Numbered from the stretch's first letter, positions 40,945-49,256 are shown. The stretch: 64,000 bases of DNA from Mycolicibacterium setense (GCF_000805385.1 NZ_JTJW01000007.1:144322-208321), one strand, 5' to 3'. Translations and numbers: made by a program. Notes: generated by a model not told the origin, from the letters alone.

Positions 40945-41706
40945 ATGACTTCGCAGGTCAGTGATGCGCACCCGGCGCTGAGTGCGCCCGCGGTCGCCGG
41001 CATCACCCGCCTCAGCGCGGCCGACACGGTGCGAGCCCGGCTCGAACTCGCGATGGAGCTGGACCTCATGTCCGGCGGAGAACGGCTACCGGCCGAATCC
41101 GACATCGCCGAGGCACTCGACGTCAGCGTCGCCACCGTTCGCCGGGCCCTGCAGACCATGGCCGACGAGGGGCTGGTGGTCCGCCGCCGCGGCCGAGCGG
41201 GCGGCACATTCGTCGCCCGCAGCGGTGCCCGAGTCGCTCCGGGCGGCGATCGCCCATCGGCCACGTTCCGCGCGGATGCTGCGGAAGTTCACCGCCTCAT
41301 CGACCTGCGCGCGCTGGCCGAGGACGCCCTCAGCGCCGCAGCAGCGCAGGCCGCCACCGACGAGCAACTCAACACGCTTGATGCGATCGTCGCCGAGGCA
41401 GCCTCGAGCGCCGACTGGACGGGCTTCCACAGCGCCGATCAGCGATTCCACGAGTCAGTCGCTGCGGCAAGCGGTCTCGCCTGGGCGAACAACACCTACT
41501 GCGACGTGCTGCACCGGCTCTACCGCTACTACATCCCGTACCCGATCAGCTATCTACACGAATCCAACCGTGAGCACGCTCAGTTGGTCGAGGCCCTGCG
41601 CCGGCGCGACAGCCGGGCGGCAGCCGAGATTGCCCGCAATCACGTGCTGTCGCTGCACAAGACCATGTACGTCGGTTTGCCGCAGCCCACCACCGGAACC
41701 GGTTAG
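40945..41706 (+). CDS. GntR-family (FadR subgroup) regulator
   Basis: 253 aa from ATG 40945 (leaderless context). The winged helix spans about residues 25-95 (LPAESDIAEALDVSVATVRR, ALQTMADEGLVVRRR, GTFVARSG). The FCD-type helical ligand domain (about 115-245) has RLIDLRALAEDALSAAAAQA, DQRFHESVAAASG and HAQLVEALRRRDSRAAAEIA; its His residues may bind a metal used for effector recognition. It is divergent from the nitrilase/permease operon and probably represses it through the AT-rich repeats. The effector is unknown. Confidence 0.9.
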   Translation: MTSQVSDAHPALSAPAVAGITRLSAADTVRARLELAMELDLMSGGERLPAESDIAEALDVSVATVRRALQTMADEGLVVRRRGRAGGTFVARSGARVAPGGDRPSATFRADAAEVHRLIDLRALAEDALSAAAAQAATDEQLNTLDAIVAEAASSADWTGFHSADQRFHESVAAASGLAWANNTYCDVLHRLYRYYIPYPISYLHESNREHAQLVEALRRRDSRAAAEIARNHVLSLHKTMYVGLPQPTTGTG

Positions 41707-42620
41707 GCCCGTGCCGCAGGCTCCTTTGACGCCGTGACGACCGGCTCCTCGACGTCTTGCGGCGCCCGCGAGGTCTGCCAGGCACGGACCACCAGTGCGG
41801 CCCACCCCGCCACGATGATCGTGTAGATGCCGGTCGACCACGGCCAGTGGATACCGAAGTAGTGCACGAGTTTCTGGCTGTTGGTCAGCAGGATGACGCC
41901 GCCGACTGCCGTTCCGAGCAAGCCCGGATTGACCCGGCTGACCAGCCAGGCCGCGACGGGGGCGGCAATCACGCCGCCGACCATGAGCCCGAGTACCACG
42001 GGCCAGTTCTCCAGGAATTGCTGACGGAGCCCGATCAGGAAGCCGACCGAAGCCGACACCGACACCAGGAACTCCGAGGCACTCACCGAACCGATCACGG
42101 TTCGCGGGGCGGTCTTGCCCTGCGACAGCAGGGTGCTGGTGGTCACCGGACCCCAGCCGCCACCGCCCGAAGCGTCGATGAACCCGCCGAACAAACCCAG
42201 TGGGGCAAGGAATTTCGCGCTGTGACTGGTGCCGTGCTCCCCCAGGCTCAACGGCTTGCCCAACGAGAAGCGCAACAGCACATACAGCCCGATGCCCAGC
42301 AGGATCGCCGCCATGAGCGGAGCGGCGGACGCCGTCGACAGCGACGAGAGCACCGTGGCGCCCACGAAGGCACCCGCGGCGCCGGGGAGGCCGAGCTTGG
42401 CCACCAACGGCCAATCGATGTTCTTGAAGCGCCAGTGCGACACCGCCGACGCCAGCGTCGTCCCCACCTCGGCCAGGTGCACCGCCGCACTGGCCTGCGC
42501 GGACGCCACCCCACTGAGCACCAACAGGGTCGAGGCGGTGACACCGAAGGCCATCCCGAGCGCACCGTCGACGAGCTGGGCACCGACGCCGACGAGCGTG
42601 AAGATGAGGAGCGAACGCAT
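41703..42620 (-). CDS. TauE/SafE-family sulfite/organosulfonate exporter (1)
   Basis: 305 aa from ATG 42620. Eight or so membrane helices. The two internal repeats of the family are visible: GAQLVDGALGMAFGVTASTL near the N-terminus and GGFIDASGGGGWGPVTTSTL near residue 140. NSQKLVHYFG and a hydrophilic C-terminus follow. Family members export sulfite or sulfoacetate, or move other small anions. It is preceded on the same strand by a 36-codon ORF and its own promoter. Its stop overlaps the GntR stop by 4 bp. Confidence 0.88.
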   Translation of the reverse strand: MRSLLIFTLVGVGAQLVDGALGMAFGVTASTLLVLSGVASAQASAAVHLAEVGTTLASAVSHWRFKNIDWPLVAKLGLPGAAGAFVGATVLSSLSTASAAPLMAAILLGIGLYVLLRFSLGKPLSLGEHGTSHSAKFLAPLGLFGGFIDASGGGGWGPVTTSTLLSQGKTAPRTVIGSVSASEFLVSVSASVGFLIGLRQQFLENWPVVLGLMVGGVIAAPVAAWLVSRVNPGLLGTAVGGVILLTNSQKLVHYFGIHWPWSTGIYTIIVAGWAALVVRAWQTSRAPQDVEEPVVTASKEPAARA

Positions 42621-42677
42621 GGGTTCGGCTGCTTTCGATCATGGTCGCCGTGCGACCTGACGGATGACGGGCGCGGG

Positions 42678-42788
42678 TCAGATGCGCGCGCGACACCATT
42701 CGTCGAAAGCCATCAACCGGCGCGACGGCCAGAACGGCTCCAGAGCAGCGAGGGCAGACGGTGCGGTGCGGTATGCGCGTTCAGCCAC
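42678..42788 (-). CDS. Small upstream ORF, 36 aa, ahead of the TauE/SafE gene
   Basis: Starts GTG 42788 and stops TGA 42678. It reads MAERAYRTAPSALAALEPFW and ends RLMAFDEWCRARI. AAAGGG lies 6 nt before GTG. A -10 TAGGCT (42826-42831) is well placed, and a 9-codon frame (ATG 42810, MTRERATGG) overlaps its start. The GAxx composition is compact, with Trp, Phe and one Cys, unlike random high-GC frames. It lies 57 nt upstream of the exporter. It may be a real small protein or a leader peptide regulating the exporter. Confidence 0.5.
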   Translation of the reverse strand: MAERAYRTAPSALAALEPFWPSRRLMAFDEWCRARI

Positions 42789-42825
42789 CGGTCGCCCTTT
42801 CCCTCGTCATTAGACAGACTGAGCA

Positions 42826-42831
42826 AGCCTA
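42826..42831 (-). promoter_or_regulatory. -10 element TAGGCT upstream of the small ORF and exporter
   Basis: TAGGCT on the minus strand, 30 nt after the stop of the preceding gene. The predicted start of transcription is near 42818. Confidence 0.4.
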
Positions 42832-42860
42832 CAAGAGCCTCACGGGGTGGCACCGATGGG

Positions 42861-43643
42861 CTACACCGTCAACAACCGGTACAGCCCGATCAGACCGACC
42901 ACCACGATGACGGCGCGCAGCGCATTGGGCGACAGCCGCCGGCCGTAGTGGGCCCCGAGGAAGCCGCCGATCAACGAACCGACCGCGATCAGTCCCGCCG
43001 CTTCCCAGCTGATCCGGTCGAAAGCGACGATGGTGTAGGCGAGCGCCGCCACGATGTTGACCAACAGCGACAACAGGTTCTTGGCGGCGTTCATGCGCTG
43101 CATCGACTCGGGCAGCAGCGCACCCATCACCGCGATCAGGAGGATCCCCTGGGCTGCGGTGAAGTATCCGCCGTAGACACCGACGGCGAACGTGCCGAAC
43201 ACCAGGATCGCCAACCGGCCCGAGCTCAGATGGTCGACAGATTGACCCGAGTCCTCGGCGCGCTGCCGCGCCCACGCCTGGATTCGCGGCCCGACGACCA
43301 CCAGCACCAACGCCAGGATCAGCAGAACGGGCACCACCGTGACGAATACTTTTTCCGGCAGGTGCAGCAGCAACCACGACCCCAGCCCGGCGCCGATCAG
43401 CGATCCGGGAATCTGCCACCGCAGCCGCTTCCACTGGCCGCGCAGTTCACGGCGATAGCCCCAGGTGCCCGAAATTCCGCCGGCGACCAGTCCGACGGCA
43501 TTGGACATGGTCGCGGTGACCGGTGGATAGCCGAGCGCCACCAACGTAGGGAAGGTGATCAGCGTGCCAGACCCGACGATGGCGTTGATCGCGCCGGCGC
43601 CGACACCGGCCAGCGCGATGAGAATCATGTGGGTGACAGACAC
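42861..43643 (-). CDS. TauE/SafE-family exporter (2)
   Basis: 260 aa from GTG 43643, which follows TAGGGT by 7 nt (leaderless); an in-frame GTG at 43652 lies inside the spacer. About eight membrane helices. Family repeats: GVGAGAINAIVGSGTLITFP near residue 15 and GVYGGYFTAAQGILLIAVMG near residue 155. GGFLGAHYGRRLSPNALR near the end is a typical C-terminal repeat. This copy is closer to the widespread 'sulfite exporter/UPF0721' form than its neighbour. Both are transcribed in the same direction but each has its own promoter signal. Substrate not determinable. Confidence 0.88.
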   Translation of the reverse strand: MSVTHMILIALAGVGAGAINAIVGSGTLITFPTLVALGYPPVTATMSNAVGLVAGGISGTWGYRRELRGQWKRLRWQIPGSLIGAGLGSWLLLHLPEKVFVTVVPVLLILALVLVVVGPRIQAWARQRAEDSGQSVDHLSSGRLAILVFGTFAVGVYGGYFTAAQGILLIAVMGALLPESMQRMNAAKNLLSLLVNIVAALAYTIVAFDRISWEAAGLIAVGSLIGGFLGAHYGRRLSPNALRAVIVVVGLIGLYRLLTV

Positions 43644-43651
43644 TCGGGCCA

Positions 43652-43657
43652 CCCTAC
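43652..43657 (-). promoter_or_regulatory. -10 element TAGGGT for the leaderless exporter gene
   Basis: TAGGGT on the minus strand, seven nt, then GTG 43643. Confidence 0.5.
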
Positions 43658-43665
43658 CCAGGCGA

Positions 43666-43710
43666 TTTGTGTGCGTTCACCGGCGCCCACCGCCGGTAAA
43701 CGCACACAAA
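43666..43710. terminator. Long hairpin after der
   Basis: TTTGTGTGCGTT pairs with AACGCACACAAA (12 bp). After one mismatch, ACCGGCG pairs with CGCCGGT (7 bp) around CCCAC. The element lies between the der stop and the exporter promoter. It is unusually long and AT-containing at the base, so it may also be a short dispersed repeat. Confidence 0.65.
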
Positions 43711-43753
43711 CGGGGACTACTTACGCTTCGCTCCCCGCTGGATGGTCGCTCCG

Positions 43754-45166
43754 CTAACGCTTCGCTCCGCGCTTCTCTCGGATCCGCACATTGATACGCA
43801 CCGGGCTGCCGTCGAAACCGAACGTCTCACGCAGGCGGCGCTCCAGGAACCGGCGGTAGCCGGCCTCCAGGAATCCGGAGGTGAACAGCACGAAAGTCGG
43901 GGGCCGGGTCGCCGCCTGGGTGGCGAACAGAATCTTGGGCTGCTTGCCGCCACGCACCGGAGGTGGTGTCGCGGCCACCACCTCCTTGAGGAAGTTGTTG
44001 AGCTGCCCGGTCGAGATCCGCTTGTCCCAGGACGCCAATGACGTCTCCAGCGCCGGCACCAGCTTCTGCACCGCCCGGCCCGTCATCGCCGAGATGTTGA
44101 CCCGCGGCGCCCACTGCACCTGCACCAGTTCACGGTCGATCTCTTTGTCCAGCAGGTACCGCCGGTCCTCGTCGACCAGGTCCCATTTGTTGAACGCGAT
44201 CACCAGTGCGCGCCCGGCCTCGATCACCATCGACAGCACCCGCAGGTCCTGCTCGGTCAGCGGCTGAGAGGCGTCGATCAGCATGATCGCGACTTCGGCC
44301 GCATCGATCGCACCGTGGGTTCGCACCGAGGCGTAGAACTCGTGACCGCTGGCCTGTCCGACCTTGCGGCGCAGGCCCGCGGTGTCGACGAAACGCCAAG
44401 TCTTGCCGCCCAATTCGATCAGCGAATCGACGGGATCGACCGTCGTGCCCGCGACATCGTGCACCACCGAACGCTCGTCGCCGGCCAGCCGGTTCAGCAG
44501 CGAGCTCTTGCCGACGTTCGGCTTGCCCACCAGCGCCACGCGACGCGGACCGCCGGCACCGCTGCCGCCGACCTCCGACACCTCGGGCAGCTTCTCCATC
44601 ACCGTGTCCAGCAGATCGGCCACCCCTCGGCCGTGCATGGCACTGATCGCGTGCGGCTCACCGAGGCCCAGCGACCACAACGCCGCGGCATCGGACTCAC
44701 CGCGTTGTGTGTCGACCTTGTTGGCCGCCAAGAAAACTGGCTTGCCCGACTTGCGCAGCATCCGGGCCGCGGCCTCGTCGGCCGAGGTGGCACCGACGAC
44801 CGCGTCGACCACCAGGATGATCGCATCGGCGGTGCGCATCGCCACCAGCGCCTGATCGGCCACCAACTGCTGCAAGCCCTTGGCGTCAGGCTCCCATCCC
44901 CCGGTGTCCTGCACCATGAACCGGCGGTTCAGCCACTGCGCGTCATAGGACACCCGGTCGCGGGTGACGCCCGGAATGTCCTGCACGACGGCTTCGCGAC
45001 GGCCCAGGATCCGGTTCACCAGTGTCGATTTACCGACATTGGGGCGGCCGACGACGGCCACCACCGGAGGCGGCGCTGCGGCCTCCTCGAGTACTTCGGC
45101 GACCTCGTCGCTGAGCTCCCAGTCGCCCTCGTCCGACCAGGTGCCATCGCCGTCAGAGACGCTCAT
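43754..45166 (-). CDS. der: Ribosome-assembly GTPase Der (EngA)
   Basis: 470 aa from ATG 45166. It has two tandem GTPase domains. G1 motifs are GRPNVGKST (about 40-48) and GKPNVGKSS (about 214-222), with DTGG/DTAG switch motifs (QDTGGWEPD, VDTAGLRRK) and NKVD/NKWD specificity motifs. The KH-like C-terminal domain runs from about 385 (TGQLNNFLKEVVAATPPP) to the basic end RIREKRGAKR. It is essential for 50S subunit maturation in bacteria. The acidic N-terminal 35 residues are typical of actinobacteria. It is last in the scpA-scpB-rluB-cmk-der run, overlapping cmk. Confidence 0.97.
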   Translation of the reverse strand: MSVSDGDGTWSDEGDWELSDEVAEVLEEAAAPPPVVAVVGRPNVGKSTLVNRILGRREAVVQDIPGVTRDRVSYDAQWLNRRFMVQDTGGWEPDAKGLQQLVADQALVAMRTADAIILVVDAVVGATSADEAAARMLRKSGKPVFLAANKVDTQRGESDAAALWSLGLGEPHAISAMHGRGVADLLDTVMEKLPEVSEVGGSGAGGPRRVALVGKPNVGKSSLLNRLAGDERSVVHDVAGTTVDPVDSLIELGGKTWRFVDTAGLRRKVGQASGHEFYASVRTHGAIDAAEVAIMLIDASQPLTEQDLRVLSMVIEAGRALVIAFNKWDLVDEDRRYLLDKEIDRELVQVQWAPRVNISAMTGRAVQKLVPALETSLASWDKRISTGQLNNFLKEVVAATPPPVRGGKQPKILFATQAATRPPTFVLFTSGFLEAGYRRFLERRLRETFGFDGSPVRINVRIREKRGAKR

Positions 45167-45849
45167 CGCCGCACTCCCGCATGCTGGGTCACCAGGTCGA
45201 GAAGGTGTGCCACGACCTGTGTTTGGTCCATATCGCTGGTATCGACCACCAGCGCGTCCTCGGCTGCCCGCAACGGAGACACGGCGCGCGTGGAATCCAG
45301 GTGGTCGCGCCGCTGCACATCGGCGAGGACCGTCTGATAGTCATCGGGCAGGCCGTTCGCGATGTTCTGGGTGTTGCGGCGCCGGGCCCGCTCTTCTGCC
45401 GACGCGGTGAGGAAGATCTTGACGTCTGCCTTGGGCAGCACCACTGTTCCGATGTCGCGGCCCTCCACGACCACACGCCCGCCGGTGGAGGCGAGCTCGC
45501 GCTGCAGATCGACCAGGCGGGCCCGCACTGCGGGCACCGCGGAGACCGCCGACACCGCACGGGTCACCTCGTCGCCGCGGATCTCGTCCGAGACGTCCTC
45601 GCCGGCCAGGTACGCGCGATCCTCACCGGGATCCGAACCCACACCGATCACTGCCTTCGACGCCACCGCCTCGATGGCCACGGCGTCGTCCAGATCGACG
45701 CCGGCCCGCAGCACCGCCAGGGTGACGATGCGGTACATCGCGCCGGTGTCCAAGTAGCTCGCCCCCAGGGCCTGCGCCAAACCTCTTGAAACCGAAGACT
45801 TTCCGGTCCCAGCCGGTCCGTCGACCGCCACCACGAGAGACCCGCTCAC
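45163..45849 (-). CDS. cmk: Cytidylate kinase
   Basis: 228 aa from GTG 45849, overlapping the pseudouridine synthase stop (GTGA) and the der start (ATGA). It phosphorylates CMP and dCMP with ATP. The P-loop is DGPAGTGKSSVSRGLA (about 10-25), and SYLDTGAMYR (about 31-40) binds the substrate. VVVEGRDIGTVVLPKADVKI and FLTASAEERARRR are the lid and CMP-binding regions. The length is normal. Co-translation with der and the rRNA modification gene is the standard actinobacterial arrangement. Confidence 0.97.
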   Translation of the reverse strand: MSGSLVVAVDGPAGTGKSSVSRGLAQALGASYLDTGAMYRIVTLAVLRAGVDLDDAVAIEAVASKAVIGVGSDPGEDRAYLAGEDVSDEIRGDEVTRAVSAVSAVPAVRARLVDLQRELASTGGRVVVEGRDIGTVVLPKADVKIFLTASAEERARRRNTQNIANGLPDDYQTVLADVQRRDHLDSTRAVSPLRAAEDALVVDTSDMDQTQVVAHLLDLVTQHAGVRR

Positions 45850-46586
45850 ATTCCCACCGCCTGATAAAGCTCGCCGACTTCTTTGCGGCTGAGCGCCCTG
45901 ATACTGCCGGGGCGCTGATCACCCAGCGCCACCGAGCCGATGTCGGTGCGGACCAACTCCTGCACCGGGAAATCCACCGCGGCCAGCATCCGCCGCACGA
46001 TGCGATTGCGCCCCTCGTGCAGCGTGACCTTCACCAGGGTCTTCCCCGGAACCGTGTCCACCACCGCGAAGTCGTCGACATGGGCCGGGCCGTCGTCCAG
46101 TTCGACACCGGCGCGCAGCTTCTTGCCGAGCCCGCGCGGCACTGTGCCGATCACGGTCGCCACATAGGTTTTCGGGATCTCATAGGACGGATGCATCAGC
46201 CTGTGGGCGAGCTCGCCGTCATTGGTCAGCAGCAGCAGACCCTCGGTGTCGGCGTCGAGCCGGCCGACGTGGAACAGCTTCTTGTTGCCGCGAACCCGGT
46301 GTTCGACCAGATCGCCGACGCAGGGGCGACCTTTCTCGTCGGACATCGTGGACATCATTCCGCGCGGCTTGTTGATCGCCAAGTACACCAGAGTGTCGTC
46401 GAGCACCACGCGCGAACCGTCCACCCGGATTTCGGAGACGGCCGGGTCGACGCGGGTACCGAGCTCGGTCACCAGGCGGCCGTCCACCTCGACGCGGCCG
46501 TCCGTGATCATCCGTTCAGCCACCCGCCGGGAGGCAATTCCCGCTTGCGACAACACTTTCTGCAGTCGTACGCCTTCTTCAGCCAT
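45846..46586 (-). CDS. rRNA pseudouridine synthase (RluB/RsuA family)
   Basis: 246 aa from ATG 46586, one nt after the scpB stop; the frame is open further upstream inside scpB. An N-terminal S4 RNA-binding domain (about 1-60; RLQKVLSQAGIASRRVAERM) precedes the synthase domain. The catalytic Asp lies in HVGRLDADTEGLLLLTNDGE (about 108), and KTYVATVIG and EGRNRIVRRML complete the family pattern. It converts uridine to pseudouridine in 23S or 16S rRNA. The exact position cannot be read from sequence, so no gene symbol is assigned. Confidence 0.93.
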   Translation of the reverse strand: MAEEGVRLQKVLSQAGIASRRVAERMITDGRVEVDGRLVTELGTRVDPAVSEIRVDGSRVVLDDTLVYLAINKPRGMMSTMSDEKGRPCVGDLVEHRVRGNKKLFHVGRLDADTEGLLLLTNDGELAHRLMHPSYEIPKTYVATVIGTVPRGLGKKLRAGVELDDGPAHVDDFAVVDTVPGKTLVKVTLHEGRNRIVRRMLAAVDFPVQELVRTDIGSVALGDQRPGSIRALSRKEVGELYQAVGM

Positions 46587-46587
46587 A

Positions 46588-47325
46588 TCAGTCCTTGTCC
46601 ACGTCGAAGGCCATCGGCTGACTACTGCCGGGAGAACCACCGTTGAGTTTGGCGAAACGCGGCTCGTCACCGAGTGATTCGCTGAGGTCGTCGATCACGT
46701 CGACATCGGGCAGCAGCGGTGCGATGTCGGGCAGATCGTTCAGTGAGGACAGCCCCAGCCGTTCCAGGAACAACTCGGTGGTCGCGAACGCCGCCGCACC
46801 GGAATCGGGGTCCGTGCCCGCCTCGGTGATCAGGCCGCGCGCCACCAGCGTCCGCATCACCGCATCCACGTTCACGCCGCGCACAGCACTCACCCGGGCG
46901 CGGGTCACCGGTTGGCGGTAGGCCACCACGGCCAGCGTCTCCAGGGCCGCCCTGGTCAGCTTCGTCCTGGCGCCGTCGAGCAGCAGCCGCTCGACATACG
47001 GCGCGTAGCGGGACCGCGTGTACATCCGCCAGCCACCCGCGGCCTCTCGCAAGTCGATGCCACTGTCGCGGGCGGCGTACTCCTCGGCCATCAGGCGCAG
47101 CTTGGCCATCACCCGGTACGCGGGCTGTTCGGTGGCCGATGCCAGCGCGTCAACCGTCACCGGCGTGTCCACCACCAGCAACAACGCTTCCAGTACGGCA
47201 CCGAGTTCACCGTCTTCGAGTTCCGGAACCGTCGCCACATCGATGCCCAGGTCATCTCCGACCGGGTCTACTTCCCCCGGGGCATCATCGGACCGAACTC
47301 CGGAATCGGAGATCTCGTCAGTCAT
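46588..47325 (-). CDS. scpB: Segregation and condensation protein B
   Basis: 245 aa from ATG 47325. It has two winged-helix domains: the first at about 40-110 (LGAVLEALLLVVDTPVTVDA, AEEYAARDSGIDLREAAGGW), the second at about 115-190 (TKLTRAALETLAVVAYRQPV, VSAVRGVNVDAVMRTLVARG). ScpB pairs with ScpA to bind the SMC ATPase and compact the chromosome. The acidic N-terminus and Ser/Asp-rich tail are extensions of low complexity. It follows scpA by 8 nt. The SMC gene is not in the window. Confidence 0.96.
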   Translation of the reverse strand: MTDEISDSGVRSDDAPGEVDPVGDDLGIDVATVPELEDGELGAVLEALLLVVDTPVTVDALASATEQPAYRVMAKLRLMAEEYAARDSGIDLREAAGGWRMYTRSRYAPYVERLLLDGARTKLTRAALETLAVVAYRQPVTRARVSAVRGVNVDAVMRTLVARGLITEAGTDPDSGAAAFATTELFLERLGLSSLNDLPDIAPLLPDVDVIDDLSESLGDEPRFAKLNGGSPGSSQPMAFDVDKD

Positions 47326-47333
47326 TGTTCTCG

Positions 47334-48203
47334 CTATTCTTCCGCATCCGCGGTTGCCAGATGTTCGCTGGTCGGCCGATCTCCGGTCCACGAAACCTGG
47401 AGCACTCCAAGCGGTTCTGGTTGCTCGAATGCTACCGCCTTGGCGCGGAACAGTTCGAGCAGCGCCAGGAAGCGGCCCACGATCTGGAGTCCGTCGGTGC
47501 ACTCTGCCACGAGTTCGGAGAAAGTTGCCCATTCGCCGATCCCGCGCTGTTCGAGCAGGGCGATGATCCGGTGGGCCTGTTCGGGCACCGACACCTTTGG
47601 CGCGTGGATGTGGTCGATGCCGACCGTCGGCACGGGCCGCGGGGTGAATGCGGCGGCCGCGATCTCGGCGAATTTGCCGGCGTCGACGCCGAGCATCACC
47701 TCGGGCAGCAGTTCGGAGTAACGGTCTTCCAGGGACACCGCACGCGGATAGCTGCGCAGCGCCGCGGCCTCGAGTTCGGCGAACATCAGCGCGACATGTT
47801 TGAAGGCGCGGTACTGCAGCAGCCGCGCGAACAACAGGTCGCGGACCTCGAGGAGAGCGAGATCCTCCTCGTCGTGAACCTCGCCAGAGGGCAGCAGCCT
47901 GGCCGCCTTGAGGTCGAGCAGGGTGGCCGCGATCACCAGGAACGTCGTGGTCTCGTCCAGTTCCAGCCGGGCGCCGATTTCCTTGGTGTAGGCGATGAAA
48001 TCATCGGTGACCTGGTGCAATGCCACCTCGGTGACATCGAGGCGGTGCGCGAAGATCAACTGCAGCAGCAGGTCGAACGGGCCCTCGAAGTTGGTGAGCC
48101 GAACCTGGAAGCGGTTCTGCTGCTCACCGGCAGCCGGCTCGGCCCCGACCGCGGTATCCGCTGCGGCACCATCGGTGGTCGGGGTGTTCAGGACATCGTT
48201 CAC
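47334..48203 (-). CDS. scpA: Segregation and condensation protein A (kleisin)
   Basis: 289 aa from GTG 48203, overlapping the ParA stop as GTGA. The kleisin N-domain (VRLTNFEGPFDLLLQLIFAH, about 35-54; LDVTEVALHQVTDDFIAY) binds the SMC neck. The C-terminal winged helix (about 215-280; AHRIIALLEQRGIGEWATFS, VGRFLALLELFRAKAVAFEQ) binds the SMC head. An Ala/Gly/Thr-rich N-terminal stretch precedes the domain. It is the bridging subunit of the SMC-ScpAB condensin. Confidence 0.96.
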   Translation of the reverse strand: MNDVLNTPTTDGAAADTAVGAEPAAGEQQNRFQVRLTNFEGPFDLLLQLIFAHRLDVTEVALHQVTDDFIAYTKEIGARLELDETTTFLVIAATLLDLKAARLLPSGEVHDEEDLALLEVRDLLFARLLQYRAFKHVALMFAELEAAALRSYPRAVSLEDRYSELLPEVMLGVDAGKFAEIAAAAFTPRPVPTVGIDHIHAPKVSVPEQAHRIIALLEQRGIGEWATFSELVAECTDGLQIVGRFLALLELFRAKAVAFEQPEPLGVLQVSWTGDRPTSEHLATADAEE

Positions 48204-49084
48204 GCGCCGAACCGGTCGATGACTTCACGCGCCAGCGAGCGGTAGGCCACCGCGCCACCGGACTTCGGCGCCCAAGTGGTGATCGGTTCACCGGCCACGC
48301 TCGTCTCCGGGAAACGCACGGTCCGGGTGATCACGGTGTCGAACACCAGATCGCCGAACCGCTCGACCACGCGGGCCATGACCTCCCGCGCGTTGACCGT
48401 GCGTGGGTCGTATCGCGTCACCAGGATGCCGCTGATGGACAGCTTCGGGTTGAGCCGGTCATGCACCTTGTCGACGGTGTCGGTCAGCAACGCCAGCCCA
48501 CGCAGTGAGAAGTACTCACATTCGGTGGGGATGATCACACCGTCGGCGCAGGCGAGACCGTTGACCGTGAGCAGGCCCAGCGACGGCTGGCAGTCGATCA
48601 ACACGTAGTCGTAGCGATCGAGGATCGGGTAGAGAGCCCGGGCCAGCGACTGCTCGCGGCCCACCTCGTTGACCAGCTGGATCTCGGCGGCCGACAGGTC
48701 GATGTTGCTGGGCACCAGGTCCATGCCACTGACCCGGGTCTTGATCACAACGTCGTCGATCGACACCCGCGGTTCGATCAGCAGGTTGTGCACCGTGTGT
48801 TCGAGTTCGTAGTGCGGCACTCCGAGGCCCGCCGACAGCGCGCCCTGCGGATCCAGGTCGACCAGCAATACCCGGCGGCCGTATTCGGCCAGGCTGGCGC
48901 CCAGGTTGATGGTCGAGGTGGTCTTGCCGACCCCGCCCTTCTGGTTGCACATCGCGATGACCTTGGCCGGGCCGTGTGTGGAACGGGCCTGCGGTTCGGG
49001 GATCTCGCGGTCTGGCCGCCCGGTCAGGCCGAGCTCCGGGGAACTGTGTTCGAAGAGGCCGTCGTGTCCGCCGTCGTCTGTCAC
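48200..49084 (-). CDS. ParA/Soj-family ATPase
   Basis: 294 aa from GTG 49084 with GAGGAG 5 nt upstream. The deviant Walker A is KGGVGKTTS (residues 49-57), with the signature Lys of the ParA class at the first position. LLVDLDPQGAL (about 77) and IDCQPSLGLLTVNGL supply Walker A' and B. The C-terminus has FPETSVAGEPITTWAPKS, typical of Soj-type proteins. It is a ParA homologue tied to scpAB rather than the origin-proximal parAB pair. It probably helps position chromosome or division machinery. A 32-bp tandem duplication covers its start codon and ribosome site. Confidence 0.93.
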   Translation of the reverse strand: MTDDGGHDGLFEHSSPELGLTGRPDREIPEPQARSTHGPAKVIAMCNQKGGVGKTTSTINLGASLAEYGRRVLLVDLDPQGALSAGLGVPHYELEHTVHNLLIEPRVSIDDVVIKTRVSGMDLVPSNIDLSAAEIQLVNEVGREQSLARALYPILDRYDYVLIDCQPSLGLLTVNGLACADGVIIPTECEYFSLRGLALLTDTVDKVHDRLNPKLSISGILVTRYDPRTVNAREVMARVVERFGDLVFDTVITRTVRFPETSVAGEPITTWAPKSGGAVAYRSLAREVIDRFGA

Positions 49085-49141
49085 GTCGGCTCCTCGCGCA
49101 AGCGCTCGTCGGTCACGTCGGCTCCTCGCGCAAGCGCTCGT
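49080..49141. repeat. Tandem duplication (two 30-bp copies, 32-bp period) over the ParA start
   Basis: 49080-49109 and 49112-49141 are identical. Each copy contains the GAGGAG ribosome site and the GTG start in minus-strand sense, so the ParA start signals are present twice. Confidence 0.9.
49081..49116 (-). CDS. Short upstream ORF created by the duplication (11 codons)
   Basis: GTG 49116 reads MTDERLREEPT and stops at TGA 49081-49083, which overlaps the ParA GTG by 4 nt (GTGA). It has the same ribosome site as ParA because it is the duplicated copy, shifted by 32 nt and therefore out of frame. It probably makes no functional peptide but may couple or lower ParA translation. Confidence 0.45.
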   Translation of the reverse strand: MTDERLREEPT

Positions 49142-49256
49142 GGGCCATACCCATACCACCCGTGGTCAGGTATCCCGCAGTCTCGGCGCACATATCCCGG
49201 CAAGTTTAACGTCGCTACGCTGCCAGAACGGGCAGACCCGCGGGCAATCAGGCGCA

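Noticed and set aside
42621..42860. Possible SAM- or sulfur-type riboswitch upstream of the TauE/SafE gene
   Set aside because: No conserved riboswitch core could be recognised by eye; a small ORF with promoter explains the region better.
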